Assembly (NCBI GenBank): GCA_030248295.1
Contig: JASANH010000457.1
Coordinates: forward strand, 1 to 64,000
Direction of reading: 5' to 3'
Origin: Mesodorylaimus sp. YZB2_4
Taxonomy: Eukaryota > Nematoda > Enoplea > Dorylaimida > Dorylaimidae
DNA length: 64,000 nt
This document shows, piece by piece, positions 1-9,892 of the stretch; position 1 is the stretch's first letter, and the number at the start of each line of letters is the position of its first letter. The notes beneath the pieces are model-generated. The model was not told where the DNA came from. It did not search any database and worked only from the letters and a program-made list of their open reading frames with translations. The position numbers were made by a program, and so were the translations under genes.

Positions 1-699
1 CAATAGACAAACTTCTGAAGATCAAAGAAGCCATCCATATTGTGACCAAACGTCCTACTGGCACTAACGATATCACTGACAAGAAGTGAAAGGCGGCGTC
101 AGAGAAAAGCCATAGGTGAATCATAGTCAGCAGTGTTATGCATCTTTCTGTCTCGCGATCGTCGCGACAACTACTACACTATGTATACATGTACTCCTAT
201 CCGGCTTCCTTCGATCGCTTACCACAGCGCGATGGTATCCTAAGCACACGGCACAGGACTCTATCGCGAACCCTGGCACTCAGGCGGAGTATTCTATTAC
301 AGTAGAGCTTTCACCTCTGACGGTGGTTTGCTTATCAATTTGCTGATTATGAGTGTGCGCTGCTTGTGTCATAGCTACTCGATAATATCGTTTGGATAGC
401 GTTTGTTCGGGATCACCTTTTTCGTGATCGGTATTTTTAAAGAGTGCTTTTTTACTTTTTATTTGCTATAGATGATCTACAACCCGCCCTGAGTAGCCAG
501 CAAATAAAGAGTCAAAAACTATTTGCGCAGTATTCATCAATTGCACTTAAAATCATGAAAGCAAAAAAGCGTAGAATTAGTCACCGATCAGCAAACAAAT
601 CTCTTCCTACCTCTTTATCAGTTCAATCATCGGCCAAAGTTTCTCCAGCTCACCCTTTTGGGACACTCCCTTCCCACAGAGTTCTGCATGGGTACCCAT

Positions 700-749
700 A
701 CCCGTACCCGGCGGGGTACGGGTTCGGGTAAGAGGCGACGGGTACGGGT
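700..749. repeat. Hairpin-forming GGGTACGGGT repeat
   Basis: ACCCGTACCC at 700-709 is followed after 4 nt by its exact reverse complement GGGTACGGGT at 714-723. The same 10-mer recurs at 740-749. This is seen directly; a function is not evident. Confidence 0.6.
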
Positions 750-877
750 TTTGTGTTCTTGTTTATTTTTTTTAATTCATATTTATGACAGCGCTGTAAA
801 TTCAAATCTTATGCATTTTGTGATTGTTTTGAGCGAAACAGATCTGATGTCTGCTACTTAGAGGCTAGTTGTGACCA

Positions 878-967
878 CTGTTGATATCCATATCCATATC
901 TACATCTTATCGATATCATTTGACATATCGATATCGAAATCATATCCATATTTCATATCCATATCTA
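878..967. repeat. Degenerate (ATATCC)n simple repeat
   Basis: GATATCCATATCC-like units recur over about 90 bp, mixed with TCGATATC words. It is ordinary microsatellite-type DNA that has started to diverge. Confidence 0.6.
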
Positions 968-2220
968 CTATCTGTTTTCTTTAGGAATGTACAAGCGGCA
1001 CATGCAGGGCGTGTAATCCTCAAATAAAACAGGTTGTATATTATATCTTTTCACAACCAAGATATTGATAAAAAGATATGGATATGTTAGCGTTTTTGAG
1101 ATTTGAGAATTGTTGTGCACTGCAAAAAGGAACCTGGTTCTGGTCGGAAAGGCGCTATAGCCCCATCCACGAAGACATAAAACTGCAGCAGAGCATCTTC
1201 GGTTAGAAAACTTTGAAACAAAGTAGAAGAAAAGATGAACGAGTATTTCTGAGCTTCTAAGAAGGGGCCGAGGAAAAATGACCCATACTTGTATATGACA
1301 GATATGCACCAGTGCAGCAACATTGAATCTTTGCAGGATCCAAGTCACTTACACTCTTAGGTACGGCGGTCCCTCAGATTAGTACATCAATGCCGCTTTT
1401 ATGTGGGATAGGACTTTCTTGCATGCATGTCCTGCGACTAGCGATCAGACACGTTTCATTTCATTGTGAAACTGGCTGCTGCACACAAACTAGCTTGTTT
1501 TATCTGCAGTAGTTGTTGTTGACCTCTGCATACAAGCTACTAGCGCTCAAAAGTAAAGCACGTTTGGCAGCAGAGTCACGAATCTAGGTATCGTTGGGCA
1601 TCTGCTCATTCCTGGTAGACTCATTCCTCATTCCTTATCAAATTGAAGTTGGTTACTCTCTTTTAAAATGAATGCAGTTTCATTCAGAGTTTTATACTGT
1701 AAGGTTGTTGTCAGCTTCAGGCTTAAGTTAAATTGTTATGTTACCGTCGTGTGTCACCACAACAACAACCCAACCTGATCTTGCCTAACCTGCCGTAACC
1801 CGGTGCCACCACTTAGATTAGAAGGGTAACCTGAACCCGTTTGCTGTCCTGATCCACTTACACACCAATGACGCTTACCGCAACGCCTCGGAGACCGCCG
1901 ACCCGATGGGCACCCAAGACGCTGAGACGAATAAGGGGCTATGCTCGAGAGAGCCCTTGTCCCGATCCGTCACTTCCCTCGAAATTCCAACGCCACACCA
2001 CACACGTGAGCCCAGTCCTCAGCCGGGTTCGCCTCGTCGCCCCGATCACCTCGCTGATAAGGCGAATAGACCAAAACACAAGACGAAACCTCAAGACGAC
2101 TTTACCGAACCGAATCCTTCCAACTGAACTGTCTAAACTGTACAGAATCAGGCACAGTGCACCAAAAAGCGGGTCATCATCAACCTCACCCCTCTAATCA
2201 CATCACATCTTTCAGGGTCT

Positions 2221-2520
2221 TCACCGGTTACGAGCGCCCTCTAGTCCGTACGCGAGCGCCCCCTGGCCACTGGCCTTGCTCTTCTCCAAGGTGGTCGCTG
2301 GTCGACGTCTGGCGCTCGTGGACGCCACCCGCTGGACTCGAGGTCGTGGCGAGGCCCAATGCTGAGGCGGCGAGTATGTCCCGACGGCAGCACGTGCCCC
2401 GTCCAGGCTCACCACACTCGGCATAGGCTCCGCTAGTGCCGTTCACGCTGGTCTCGACTTCGCGATCGCCGGTCGACGGTGTGTACCTGGTCCGTCCACG
2501 ACCATTGTCCACCTTCCAAA
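2221..2520. other. GC-rich patch
   Basis: About 300 bp is clearly richer in G+C than its surroundings, so overlapping open frames appear on both strands by chance. No family is recognised in any frame. It lies just downstream (minus strand) of the LINE C-terminal relic and could be part of its 3' untranslated tail, which is an inference. Confidence 0.35.
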
Positions 2521-2599
2521 TTTACGACCTTGTCTTGATCGTCCGGGCCGCGACTAATCCGTCGCTTAATCCGTTTGTTTTCGCCATATTCGAATCGTC

Positions 2600-3160
2600 A
2601 TGGGCGGCTGTCTAACTTTTTCAACAGTCCCTCCACTTGCTCCCAAAAGTAATCAATTCTTCAGCATTTTACAAAAACGTGATAGACATCTTCGTGTTTA
2701 TCCAATCCATACCTAACACTGCAGTATTTACAGTTAGCAAATCTAAATCTGCAAAATAAGAGACTCTGCTTCTCGTATACAGTGCTTTATACAACAATGA
2801 GAAGTGCAAATTTCGTGAATACCCATCCACATTTTTCGTACGAGTCAATCTCCAATACGCACAAAAATCTATTGCTCCACTCCCAACTTTTCCTGCCAGT
2901 ACTGTTGCATCGCTGTCGTCGCTTTCATGACTTTCTTCTCTAACATATGCTTATACAAAATCTTTGTCTTAACGTGTTTGATCGGATAAACTCGGGCGTC
3001 CAAGCCGACACTGTTAGGGTTCAATAAAGAAAATTTAGCAGTCACCACGGCCCTGCGTATATCCTTGTACAGTCGGGGTACTGCAATCACATCCAATTGG
3101 TTTGGCATCGCATCCTGCACTTTATTGTAGAAATAGTCGAAACTGGCATGCCACGCGGCA
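2600..3160 (-). pseudogene. LINE ORF2 C-terminal relic
   Basis: Read on the minus strand, this is the C-terminal part of a non-LTR retrotransposon polyprotein of the L1/Tx1-like type. A continuous frame covers 3120-2869. Further on, in a decayed stretch near 2640-2690, comes the EDVYHVFVKC...FWEQV pattern typical of the post-RT cysteine region of these proteins (H...F..C...FW). It continues the RT relic at 5627-6745: the protein runs from that block to about 5627 and resumes here at about 3160, so the roughly 2.4 kb between is inserted DNA. Stops and frame changes show it is dead. Confidence 0.7.
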
Positions 3161-3162
3161 TT

Positions 3163-3285
3163 ATCGTAAGCGCGATAGCGCTTACCTTAGGAATAGAGTA
3201 CAAAAGTATGAACGAGGGGTGGGGTGCGTATGTTTTGTGTGTGTGGCCTGTGGAAAGTACAGATCAGACATTTTCGCACCGCCCG
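3163..3285 (+). repeat. Direct repeat copy 1 (GTAAGCGC...GGAATAGAG)
   Basis: About 120 bp starting CGTAAGCGCGATAGCGC and running through TTAGGAATAGAG, GGGGCGTATGTTTTG and GGAAAGTACAG is closely matched at 4826-4945 in the same orientation. The copy sits at the left edge of the sequence that splits the LINE relic. Confidence 0.65.
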
Positions 3286-3339
3286 CGCGCATGTGGTATA
3301 GCACGGGGGTATGCATGGTCACGTGTTGAAGGCGTGGCG

Positions 3340-4780
3340 GCGGGTGGCAGCGTGGTGATGTTATGATCAGTGTTTGCTCGAAATTTTTAGTGATGACATA
3401 CAGTAGGTATTTTATGGATGAAGTGTGTGGAGTATTTTGCGCTGGATAAGATGAAAGTAATTTCGAGGTTTTTCTAGGTGGGATGAGGTAAAAAAGTGAG
3501 AGGAAGTGGGTTCGTGGCGAGACGCGATGTAGGTAGCTGTGCGTGTTTGTTATAGGCAGCCGCGTTGCGGTGCGTTGTGCAATTCATTTTACGTCGGCTG
3601 AACGTTTGGAAGGATGCACGCGGTTTGATGTCGCTGTGATTGTTTGTGGCAAGATCTGTTTACTAAGCTATAACGTTTGGTTGGTTAGTTAACTCACAAT
3701 TTTCGCATATAGCGGTAAGTTTTTAAAAATGTTTGGAGAAGTGTGTGTGTGTGATGGTTTGGGCAATTCTTCGGAATAAAGGAAATTTTTTATTGGAGAA
3801 AATAGTTGCAGTATGGGTCAGAATATGCCGAAAGTTTTGAGTTTTGTTGTGGAAAATGTAGGTGGTTGTGTGACTGTTTCAAGCGGAAAAGAAAATGGGG
3901 GCGTTGCTGGTAAGGGTTTTTTTTCAGGCATAGCAATTAGTACGAGTTTTAGTAGAAGTATGAGTCATGTGTATTGCGTAATAGGGGGCAATAGTCGTGT
4001 TCGTGGGCATAGGTAGGGAACAAGCTGGTTGTGGAACAAATTATCGAGGTAAAGGAAAGTATGCAGGATTGTCGATTGGTGTGAAATGTAGGAATAGGTT
4101 GGGTACTGCAGTGCTGTGTTATTGGGCAGTATGACGAGAGTTTCGGGGTGTGGTGGGTGTACAAACAGGGGGTTATTTACCAAGGTGTCGGTTCAGTGAA
4201 ATATGATTATTATTAGTAGTTTTGTGACAAATGTTTTAGGCTGTTTTAAAGGGGAAAAAATTTTTTAGGTAGGTGCTTAAAATGTTAGTCACATTGCGCA
4301 ATAGTACGAAATGATCGTATTTCTGTGCATCGGTGGTAGTTAGCCTGTAGAGCAAGATTTTGGAGGAAAGGGAATATATTGTGGATTAGTAATCGGGTTT
4401 GTAGGCTATTTTTAAATGCCAGCATGTTTTAGTGGAGTAGGTTATAATTAGGTTATATATGGAATTTTATAAATGTTTCTATGCATTGTTGTTAGGTTGG
4501 GTAGCAAGTTTTGAAGGAGTAGAATGTGTTAACGATTATGAAATCATTTTAACGAGTTTTTCAAGTGTAAGTAGATTTTATTCCAGTTTTCTGTCCACGG
4601 AAATTTTGAGTGCTGACATAGTTGGTTTAGATATGAAGTTTGTAGAGAAGTTTTCGCTGTACAGTAGAAAATAAGGGTAATATTTTTGAAATCAGGTGGA
4701 AAATAAAATTTTGTTGATGGTGGTACGCGAAATAGCGATTTGGCTATTTGGTGTGCTGTGATTTCGTTAAGGTCGCATGT
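3340..4780. other. Strongly G/T-rich, C-poor stretch without a gene
   Basis: Over about 1.4 kb the plus strand is poor in C; several 60-nt lines have only 2-4 C against 15-20 or more G. Small open frames (for example at 3813 and 4459) lack any recognisable domain. A TGTTTGTTATAGGC...TTGTGCAATTCAT block near 3544-3590 is repeated near 4780-4825, so part of the stretch is internally duplicated. It lies between the two direct repeat copies at 3163 and 4826. I cannot assign it to a known element. Confidence 0.55.
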
Positions 4781-4825
4781 TTGTTTATAGGCGGGCGGGT
4801 TGCGGTGACGTTGTGCAATTCATCG

Positions 4826-4945
4826 TAAGCGCGGGTTAGCTTAGGGAATAGAGATTAGCGCCATAGGCGAGGGGAGGGGGGCGTATGTTTTGCGTGTGTG
4901 GGCTGTGGAAAGTACAGTGGGGGATTTTTGGCACGGTCGGTGGGC
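4826..4945 (+). repeat. Direct repeat copy 2 (GTAAGCGC...GGAATAGAG)
   Basis: This is the second copy of the repeat at 3163-3285, with small differences. The spacing of about 1.66 kb and the same orientation fit either a tandem duplication or degenerate long terminal repeats of a short element. The TTAGGAATAGAG word also occurs in the inverted ends of the neighbouring MITE. Confidence 0.6.
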
Positions 4946-4981
4946 ATCTGGGATCGGGGATAAGGGGATAAGCGAGACCCC

Positions 4982-5626
4982 CACTAAAAACGGTCCATGA
5001 AAAGGACCAACCCCTAGGTGCTTAGGAATAGAGAACACAAACCTGCCACCAAAAAACCGTGCGAAAAATTTCCCCTCTCCACGCGCTTCTCTATTCCTAA
5101 GCCCTGACAAATGATACCGTCGTGCGTTGCTGAAGCGCTGAAGCTTCGTGGCATGCGGTCACTACACTCACGTTCTATGTATAACGTGAAATAAACATTG
5201 CACAGGAAGCTTGCTCTTTGACACAATGAGTAACCGACACAGCCATTATATCCGCACACTTGGCATTCTATTAATTGACCTACAGCTTGCAATCGTAACA
5301 TGCCTACAGTTATAGCGACATAACGCACTGTCCATTTACAAAATGCATAGTTTACTTGAAAGACTGAACGAATCACTGCACCGAACCCATAACAGCGAAA
5401 TCTCATGCCTCCAACCATGCAAGCAATGCAGCAAATGCCTCTATGCGTTATGACTCGGCATGCAATGTATTCTCCACGCTATACCTAACGCAAGCGTATA
5501 TCAGGGCTTAGGAATAGAGAAGCGCGTGGAGAGAAGAAATTTTTCGCACGGTTTTTTGGTGGCAGGTTTGTGTTCTCTATTCCTAAGCACCCAGGGGTTG
5601 GTCCATTTCATGGACCTTTTTTAGCA
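4982..5626. mobile_element. MITE with ~115 bp terminal inverted repeats
   Basis: The sequence at 4992-5107 (GGTCCATGAA..., GCTTAGGAATAGAG, CCACCAAAAAACCGTGCG, CGCGCTTCTCTATTCCTAAG) reappears as its reverse complement at 5501-5616 with few differences. Weaker pairing extends to about 4982 and 5626. The interior of about 390 bp has no transposase. The structure is that of a non-autonomous DNA transposon with long inverted ends. Its right end abuts LINE protein sequence at about 5627, so it or its host insertion broke the LINE. Confidence 0.75.
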
Positions 5627-6745
5627 CTTTTATCTGAGCACTGCCTGCGTAATAATAGCATCAGCCTGAAAGCTAATACTTTGTAGCCTACATCGGGGTA
5701 GGCTATCCCACCTTGCTCCTTGCTTCTCTTCAGAATGCACTTATTTATCATATTCACTTTTGAAGGATACCAAGATATCCATCAATTTGCCTTTCTACAA
5801 ATCTCTGAAAATCGTTCTCAGGTGCAATTATTGATGCCAAATACCATGCTTTCGAGAGAAAGTATGTGTTGGCAACATGGATCCTACCAAAATAAGAGAT
5901 CTCTATATGAAGTACTTTGCTACTCAGCTGCCCTATGTGCTCACGGACTGCCACCCAGTTGTCGTTATTTTCCAACCCGCTTCGCAAGATTCAAAACCCA
6001 TAAACTTTTATTTTCTCCGTCATAAACTGTCCCAGCTCTTCGTCTATCTCGGAAACACCCTTTGCTCCAAGGCATAGGATTTTGGTTTTTGCTCTTTTTA
6101 GTGTCGCTCCTGATGCTTCCCTGAATTCTTCATACACCCCAAATATCTGCTTCACTGAGTCCGTATCCGCCACCAAAAAATTTGTATCATCAGCATAATT
6201 ACTGATTTTTAGCTCATGCCCTAGCACGTCAATATTTTTTACACCCGTGTCCCTTCTTATATAATTGGTGACTGTCTCAGATACTGGAACATACAAGAGG
6301 GCGGATAAAGGACATTCTTGCCTGATTCCCCTGGTCCGGCAGAAAGCAGCCGAAACGTAGCCATTTACCTGCATTGACGATTTTACCATTCCTGGCTTAT
6401 AGATAATTTTGCTCCAGTCCCCAAAGTCTGGCCCAAGCCGAAATACTCTGACACCCTGTGCAAATACTCCCATTCCACTATATCGCAGGCAGTCATGTGG
6501 TCGACATGGCTGCCACGCCGGTCTCATTTATGTACTCCACCGCATTGTACAGGGTCAAGACCCCGTCCCTGATATCCCTTCCAGGCACCGAGCACGTCTG
6601 GTCAGGATGCACAATTTTAGGCATTACTTTCCTAAACCTCATGGCTAGGACCTTTGCCAAAATTTTGTAGTCCACATTCAGCATGGTCAATGGCCGCCAG
6701 TTTGACCTTTGGGCCTTGTTCCCTCCCCCTTATACAGCTGCGAAA
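5627..6745 (-). pseudogene. LINE reverse transcriptase relic (L1/Tx1-like)
   Basis: The minus-strand frames give successive reverse transcriptase blocks: an NWRPLTMLNVDYKILAKVL motif near 6690, a HPDQTCSVPGR block, a GIRQECPLSALLY block (normally RQGCPLSPLLF), the catalytic-box equivalent NYADDTNFL, then a C-terminal IANTYFLSKAWY-like block near 5900 and GIAYPDVGYKVLAFRL near 5700. The order and wording match L1/Tx1-type LINE ORF2. Frame changes near 6490 and 5990 and a weakened start near 6745 show decay. The protein continues at 2600-3160 beyond the inserted DNA. The endonuclease domain is missing. Confidence 0.8.
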
Positions 6746-6806
6746 TTATCTCAAAGTAACAACTTGAGGGAAGAAACCCTACCCTCAGAGAAGTCGAATA
6801 GACTTT

Positions 6807-6863
6807 GCTAAACTGTGCGTGTGCGTGCCTGCGAGTGCGTGTAAAAGCTAAACAGTGCGTGCG
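6807..6863 (+). repeat. GTGCGTG-rich repeat, copy A
   Basis: CTAAACTGTGCGTGTGCGTG...CTAAACAGTGCGTGCG is found again in reverse complement at 20461-20517 with very few changes. The two copies lie 140 bp outside one LTR and about 4 kb outside the other, so they are not part of the LTR element. It is a dispersed short repeat of unknown class. Confidence 0.6.
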
Positions 6864-7005
6864 CTAAAAATTTGCTTCTGTTTTGTAGTAAGTGGTTGGT
6901 AAATGTGCGCGTGCGCCCGCGGGAAGTAAACGGGTGCTGTTTGCATCTCTCCCGTGTGCTGTTTTTGTTTTCCGAATTCGGCCTTCATATTGTGCACATT
7001 GCAAA

Positions 7006-7336
7006 TGTAATACTCGACAATTCGCAAACCTCGAAGTGTTTACTTGGAGTCCCCGAACATATAAAACACGGCAGTGTACATACAAGGTTAAAACATCATC
7101 GCAACTGGTTACAGGCACCATTCTCGACCATTGTCCGCAATCGATAATGGCGGACAATGGCGGTCCATATACGGCCCGTTGGTTTACATAGCGCCGCATG
7201 GGATGGGCGAGGTGCGGCCTAACATACGCGGGCACGCACTTACATACTTACGTTTACGCAGGACATCAATGATCATACATGTACTGTACAGTATCTGTGC
7301 TTACTGTACGAGCTAGAAAGAGGGATATCTATTACA
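7006..7336 (-). repeat. 3' LTR of the gag-env-pol element
   Basis: 331 bp, TGTAATACTCG...TCTATTACA on the plus strand. It differs from the other LTR by one base that I can see (CATGGGATGGG here, CATGGGGTGGG there). It contains a TTTATATG-type TATA-like word in the minus direction near 7055-7065 and a strong hairpin at 7128-7160. Confidence 0.92.
7128..7160. promoter_or_regulatory. 11-bp hairpin palindrome inside the LTR
   Basis: CCATTGTCCGC (7128-7138) and its exact reverse complement GCGGACAATGG (7150-7160) are separated by 11 nt containing ATCGAT. The same structure is present in the other LTR (15981-16013). The position downstream of the TATA-like word hints at a transcript hairpin or a dimeric protein site; this is inference. 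Confidence 0.5.
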
Positions 7337-7343
7337 TTCTCCC
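7337..7343 (-). promoter_or_regulatory. Short polypurine run before the 3' LTR
   Basis: Read on the minus strand, GGGAGAA lies directly against the LTR start, the expected place of the plus-strand primer. It is short and preceded by a C-rich stretch, so it is a modest match. Confidence 0.45.
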
Positions 7344-7350
7344 GGGCGGG

Positions 7351-9075
7351 TCACGAGTTCGCTCCTGCCGAGTGGCCCGGAATTTGTCGTGGTCGCAGAT
7401 TGTAGTGTCGCACAGTGGAGCTCGGGGGCTGTCGTTTGATCGTCGGCTTCCGGTTGGTCGAGACGGCGGTAGGTTCCGTGGCGGTTGGCGTTGGTGGTAG
7501 CTGCGGCGTCGAGTCTTGGAGATGGCGTGGTCGTGGTGGTGGTGCTGGTTTAGTACGATTGACGTGGATCCAGACTGTCCGGAATTTGGTGTGTCGAACT
7601 GAAATGGTTGGGCCACGGACATCCTTTATGACAAGCGGTCCTGTCCAGCGGTTTTGTAGCGCTTTACTGGTGCCAGTTTTCGCGGCTTCGTTTTTGACGA
7701 ACACTTTGTCACCCGGCCGATAGTGATGCATTCGTGCGGTCTTGTCGTATTGTTTCTTCTGTGTATGCTGCGCATGCACAATGTTTGCGTGAGCTGCCTC
7801 GTGTGATTTCGTTAGTAATGCTCGCACGGTCTCTGCATAGCTGTCCATGTCAACTAAATATGGTTGCGGCTGAGGCGGCATTTGAAACGCTCCCGGGTTT
7901 CGGGGGGTTCTGCTGAAGTTGAGTTCGAACGGCGAATATTTGGAGGACGCGTTAACAGACGTATTATGAGCATTTACCGTATATGGTAACAGTTCGTCCC
8001 ACATTACCTGCATATCGCGGTTACGTTTGGTGCGCGCGTATATGCGCAGCATGGTACCCAGGATTTTATGCCAACGTTCGATCAGACCGTCTCCTTGGGG
8101 GTGGTAAATGGATGAGTAGTTGTGCGTGATGCCGAAGATTTCGCAAACGTCGTTCAGCGTGCTAGCTCGAAGGTTGCTTCCGTTATCGGAAATAAGGCGT
8201 TTTGGAGGTCCGTGTCGCAATATGACTAATTCGATGAATGCTTTTGTCACGGTTGGGGTGGTGACGTCGGGTACCGCGATTGCTTCAACATAACGTGTGA
8301 GATAATCGATGAAACTGATCGTGAAGCGGTTGCCCGTTTGTGTATGACCCTTGATCGGGCCTTTGATATCGACTGCTACGAGTTCCCATGGTGTGGTGGG
8401 CGTTGGGATCGGGCATAACGGCGCCTTAATATAGTTTCGCGGTGGTTTCTGTTTTGCGCACTCAAGACATGTACTGCAGTATTCCCTAATATCTTTGAGC
8501 ATGGTGGGCCAAAAGAATAGCGGTTTCAAACGAGCGGTGGTTTTCTGTGTGGCCATGTGTCCACAGAATGGGCTGTCGTGATAGAGTCGTAGAATTGCTG
8601 GCACTAAGGTAGATGGCACGCATAAGCGTTTGCCGTTGTCTCTGACGCAGTGGTACAGGAGCCCATTTTTAAACTGAAAATTGTTATTTTCGTGTGGGTT
8701 TCCCTTCCTTTCTCTTTCTATAATGTCTTGGATGATGATGCCGAAAATACGGTCTTGTCTTTGTGCTACAGCCCATTCTTCCCAGTTCACCACTGGAGCC
8801 AGTAATTGCGGTAAGCCTGCAATAATAGCATTTGTCCATTTTTCTGTGGGCTTGGATTTTGGCCATTCTGCTTGCGTTGTGCTATTAGGGTTGGGTGACG
8901 ACTGTGCTGCCGCAAGTGCGGCGGGTAAATGAGTTTGAACAAAGGAGTGTGCGTTTTGTAATGCCGCCCACAGAATTGACCATTTCTTCCGCTGGGATGG
9001 CTGCGGTGACCTGGTTTGGTTCCTCTGACTGATGATCCGTGGGGCATATTGGTGGTCGTGACAAGGGGTCGGCAT
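7351..9075 (-). CDS. Integrase region of pol
   Basis: This 574-residue frame holds the integrase that inserts element cDNA into the genome. Seen in order: a zinc-binding HHCC module (His near 166 and 173, Cys near 200 and 203, in a YCSTCLECAK context), the catalytic core with Asp near 236 (VDIKGP), Asp near 297 (SDNGSN) and Glu near 333 (GLIERWHK), giving the D,D35E spacing, then a GPF/Y-like segment (NRWTGPLVI) and a proline-rich tail ending 15 bp from the LTR. All catalytic residues are present. The first 50-60 residues overlap the RNase H frame in another register; true integrase probably starts after the frame change near 9000, so the annotated start is arbitrary. Ty3/gypsy-like. Confidence 0.9.
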   Translation of the reverse strand: MPTPCHDHQYAPRIISQRNQTRSPQPSQRKKWSILWAALQNAHSFVQTHLPAALAAAQSSPNPNSTTQAEWPKSKPTEKWTNAIIAGLPQLLAPVVNWEEWAVAQRQDRIFGIIIQDIIERERKGNPHENNNFQFKNGLLYHCVRDNGKRLCVPSTLVPAILRLYHDSPFCGHMATQKTTARLKPLFFWPTMLKDIREYCSTCLECAKQKPPRNYIKAPLCPIPTPTTPWELVAVDIKGPIKGHTQTGNRFTISFIDYLTRYVEAIAVPDVTTPTVTKAFIELVILRHGPPKRLISDNGSNLRASTLNDVCEIFGITHNYSSIYHPQGDGLIERWHKILGTMLRIYARTKRNRDMQVMWDELLPYTVNAHNTSVNASSKYSPFELNFSRTPRNPGAFQMPPQPQPYLVDMDSYAETVRALLTKSHEAAHANIVHAQHTQKKQYDKTARMHHYRPGDKVFVKNEAAKTGTSKALQNRWTGPLVIKDVRGPTISVRHTKFRTVWIHVNRTKPAPPPRPRHLQDSTPQLPPTPTATEPTAVSTNRKPTIKRQPPSSTVRHYNLRPRQIPGHSAGANS

Positions 9076-9886
9076 TATTCTTGTTTCCCGGTCGATATTG
9101 GAACGTGATCTTGTATTGCTGTACTAGCATACCCCATCGTGCCAATCGTGGGTGTGAGTGTTGTTTTTCGAAGATGCTTTTGAGAGCCTGGTTATCCGTG
9201 ACGACCGTGATTTCTTGTCCATATAATAGCGTACGGAAGTACTCTAAACTGGCTACGATCGCTAATGCTTCCAATTCGCATATGGCGTAGTTTCTTTCGT
9301 GCTTGTTCAGGGCCCTTGCGTAGTACGCCACTGGGTGATCCCCGTCGGGGTATGGTTGGGATAGTACGGATCCCAAACCCGTGATTGAGCTATCTGTTTG
9401 AAGAATCCATGGTTTTTTGAAATTTGGTTGTGCTAAAATCGGCGCGTTTACGAGCGACTCCTGGATTTTCTGGAATGCTTGGTCTTGTTGCTGCCCCCAT
9501 TCGAAGGGTGTATTTTTGCATAGCAGTTTGTGCAGTGGGCGAGCGAGCGATGCGAAATTTTTGATAAAACGCTTGTAATAGACTGGCAACCCCAGGAATG
9601 ATCGTAGCTCTGTTGCATTTTTGGGTGGCTTACATGTTTTAATCTTTTCGATTTTCTGGGGATCGGGCTGGACACCATTCTGGCTGATCTGATATCCGAG
9701 GTACCGCACTTCTTCGCATAGGAACTGACATTTTTCAGGGCGTAGTTTTAGTCCAGCTTCATACAACCGTTCCGGGATGGCCTCCAGACGCTCATTGTGT
9801 TCTTGCATTGTGCGGCCAAATATGAGAATATCGTCCAAATAGGTCAGACATGTCTTGAACTGCATCCCAGCAAGGATGAGGTCCAT
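8885..9886 (-). CDS. RT (C-terminal half) and RNase H of pol
   Basis: The frame starts directly after an in-frame TAG at 9893-9895 and continues the same RT reading frame. It contains the RT active-site box YLDDILIF, the RT thumb (LRSFLGL..YYKRFI) and an RNase H domain with acidic residues in QTDSS, ELEALA and VTDNQAL contexts, ending with a GNKNNADPLSR linker. The polyprotein goes on in another frame at 7351-9075, so a frameshift lies between about 8960 and 9070. Either the element is mutated at both places or recoding is used; a nonsense change in the RT palm is the simpler reading. Confidence 0.88.
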   Translation of the reverse strand: MDLILAGMQFKTCLTYLDDILIFGRTMQEHNERLEAIPERLYEAGLKLRPEKCQFLCEEVRYLGYQISQNGVQPDPQKIEKIKTCKPPKNATELRSFLGLPVYYKRFIKNFASLARPLHKLLCKNTPFEWGQQQDQAFQKIQESLVNAPILAQPNFKKPWILQTDSSITGLGSVLSQPYPDGDHPVAYYARALNKHERNYAICELEALAIVASLEYFRTLLYGQEITVVTDNQALKSIFEKQHSHPRLARWGMLVQQYKITFQYRPGNKNNADPLSRPPICPTDHQSEEPNQVTAAIPAEEMVNSVGGITKRTLLCSNSFTRRTCGSTVVTQP

Positions 9887-9892
9887 TAGTGA

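Larger units (their letters stand above)
1..2219. other. Intergenic DNA, no gene recognised
   Basis: Short open frames occur on both strands, but none has a recognisable domain, good coding character or convincing splice sites. The stretch holds a short hairpin-forming repeat near 700-749 and an ATATCC-type simple repeat near 878-967, listed separately. Around 1750-2150 the plus strand is rich in CAACC/AACCC/ACCTG words, which looks like low-complexity DNA. Confidence 0.5.

Noticed and set aside
2228-2512. Overlapping frames in the GC-rich patch
   Set aside because: Open on both strands because GC-rich DNA has few stops; no recognisable protein.
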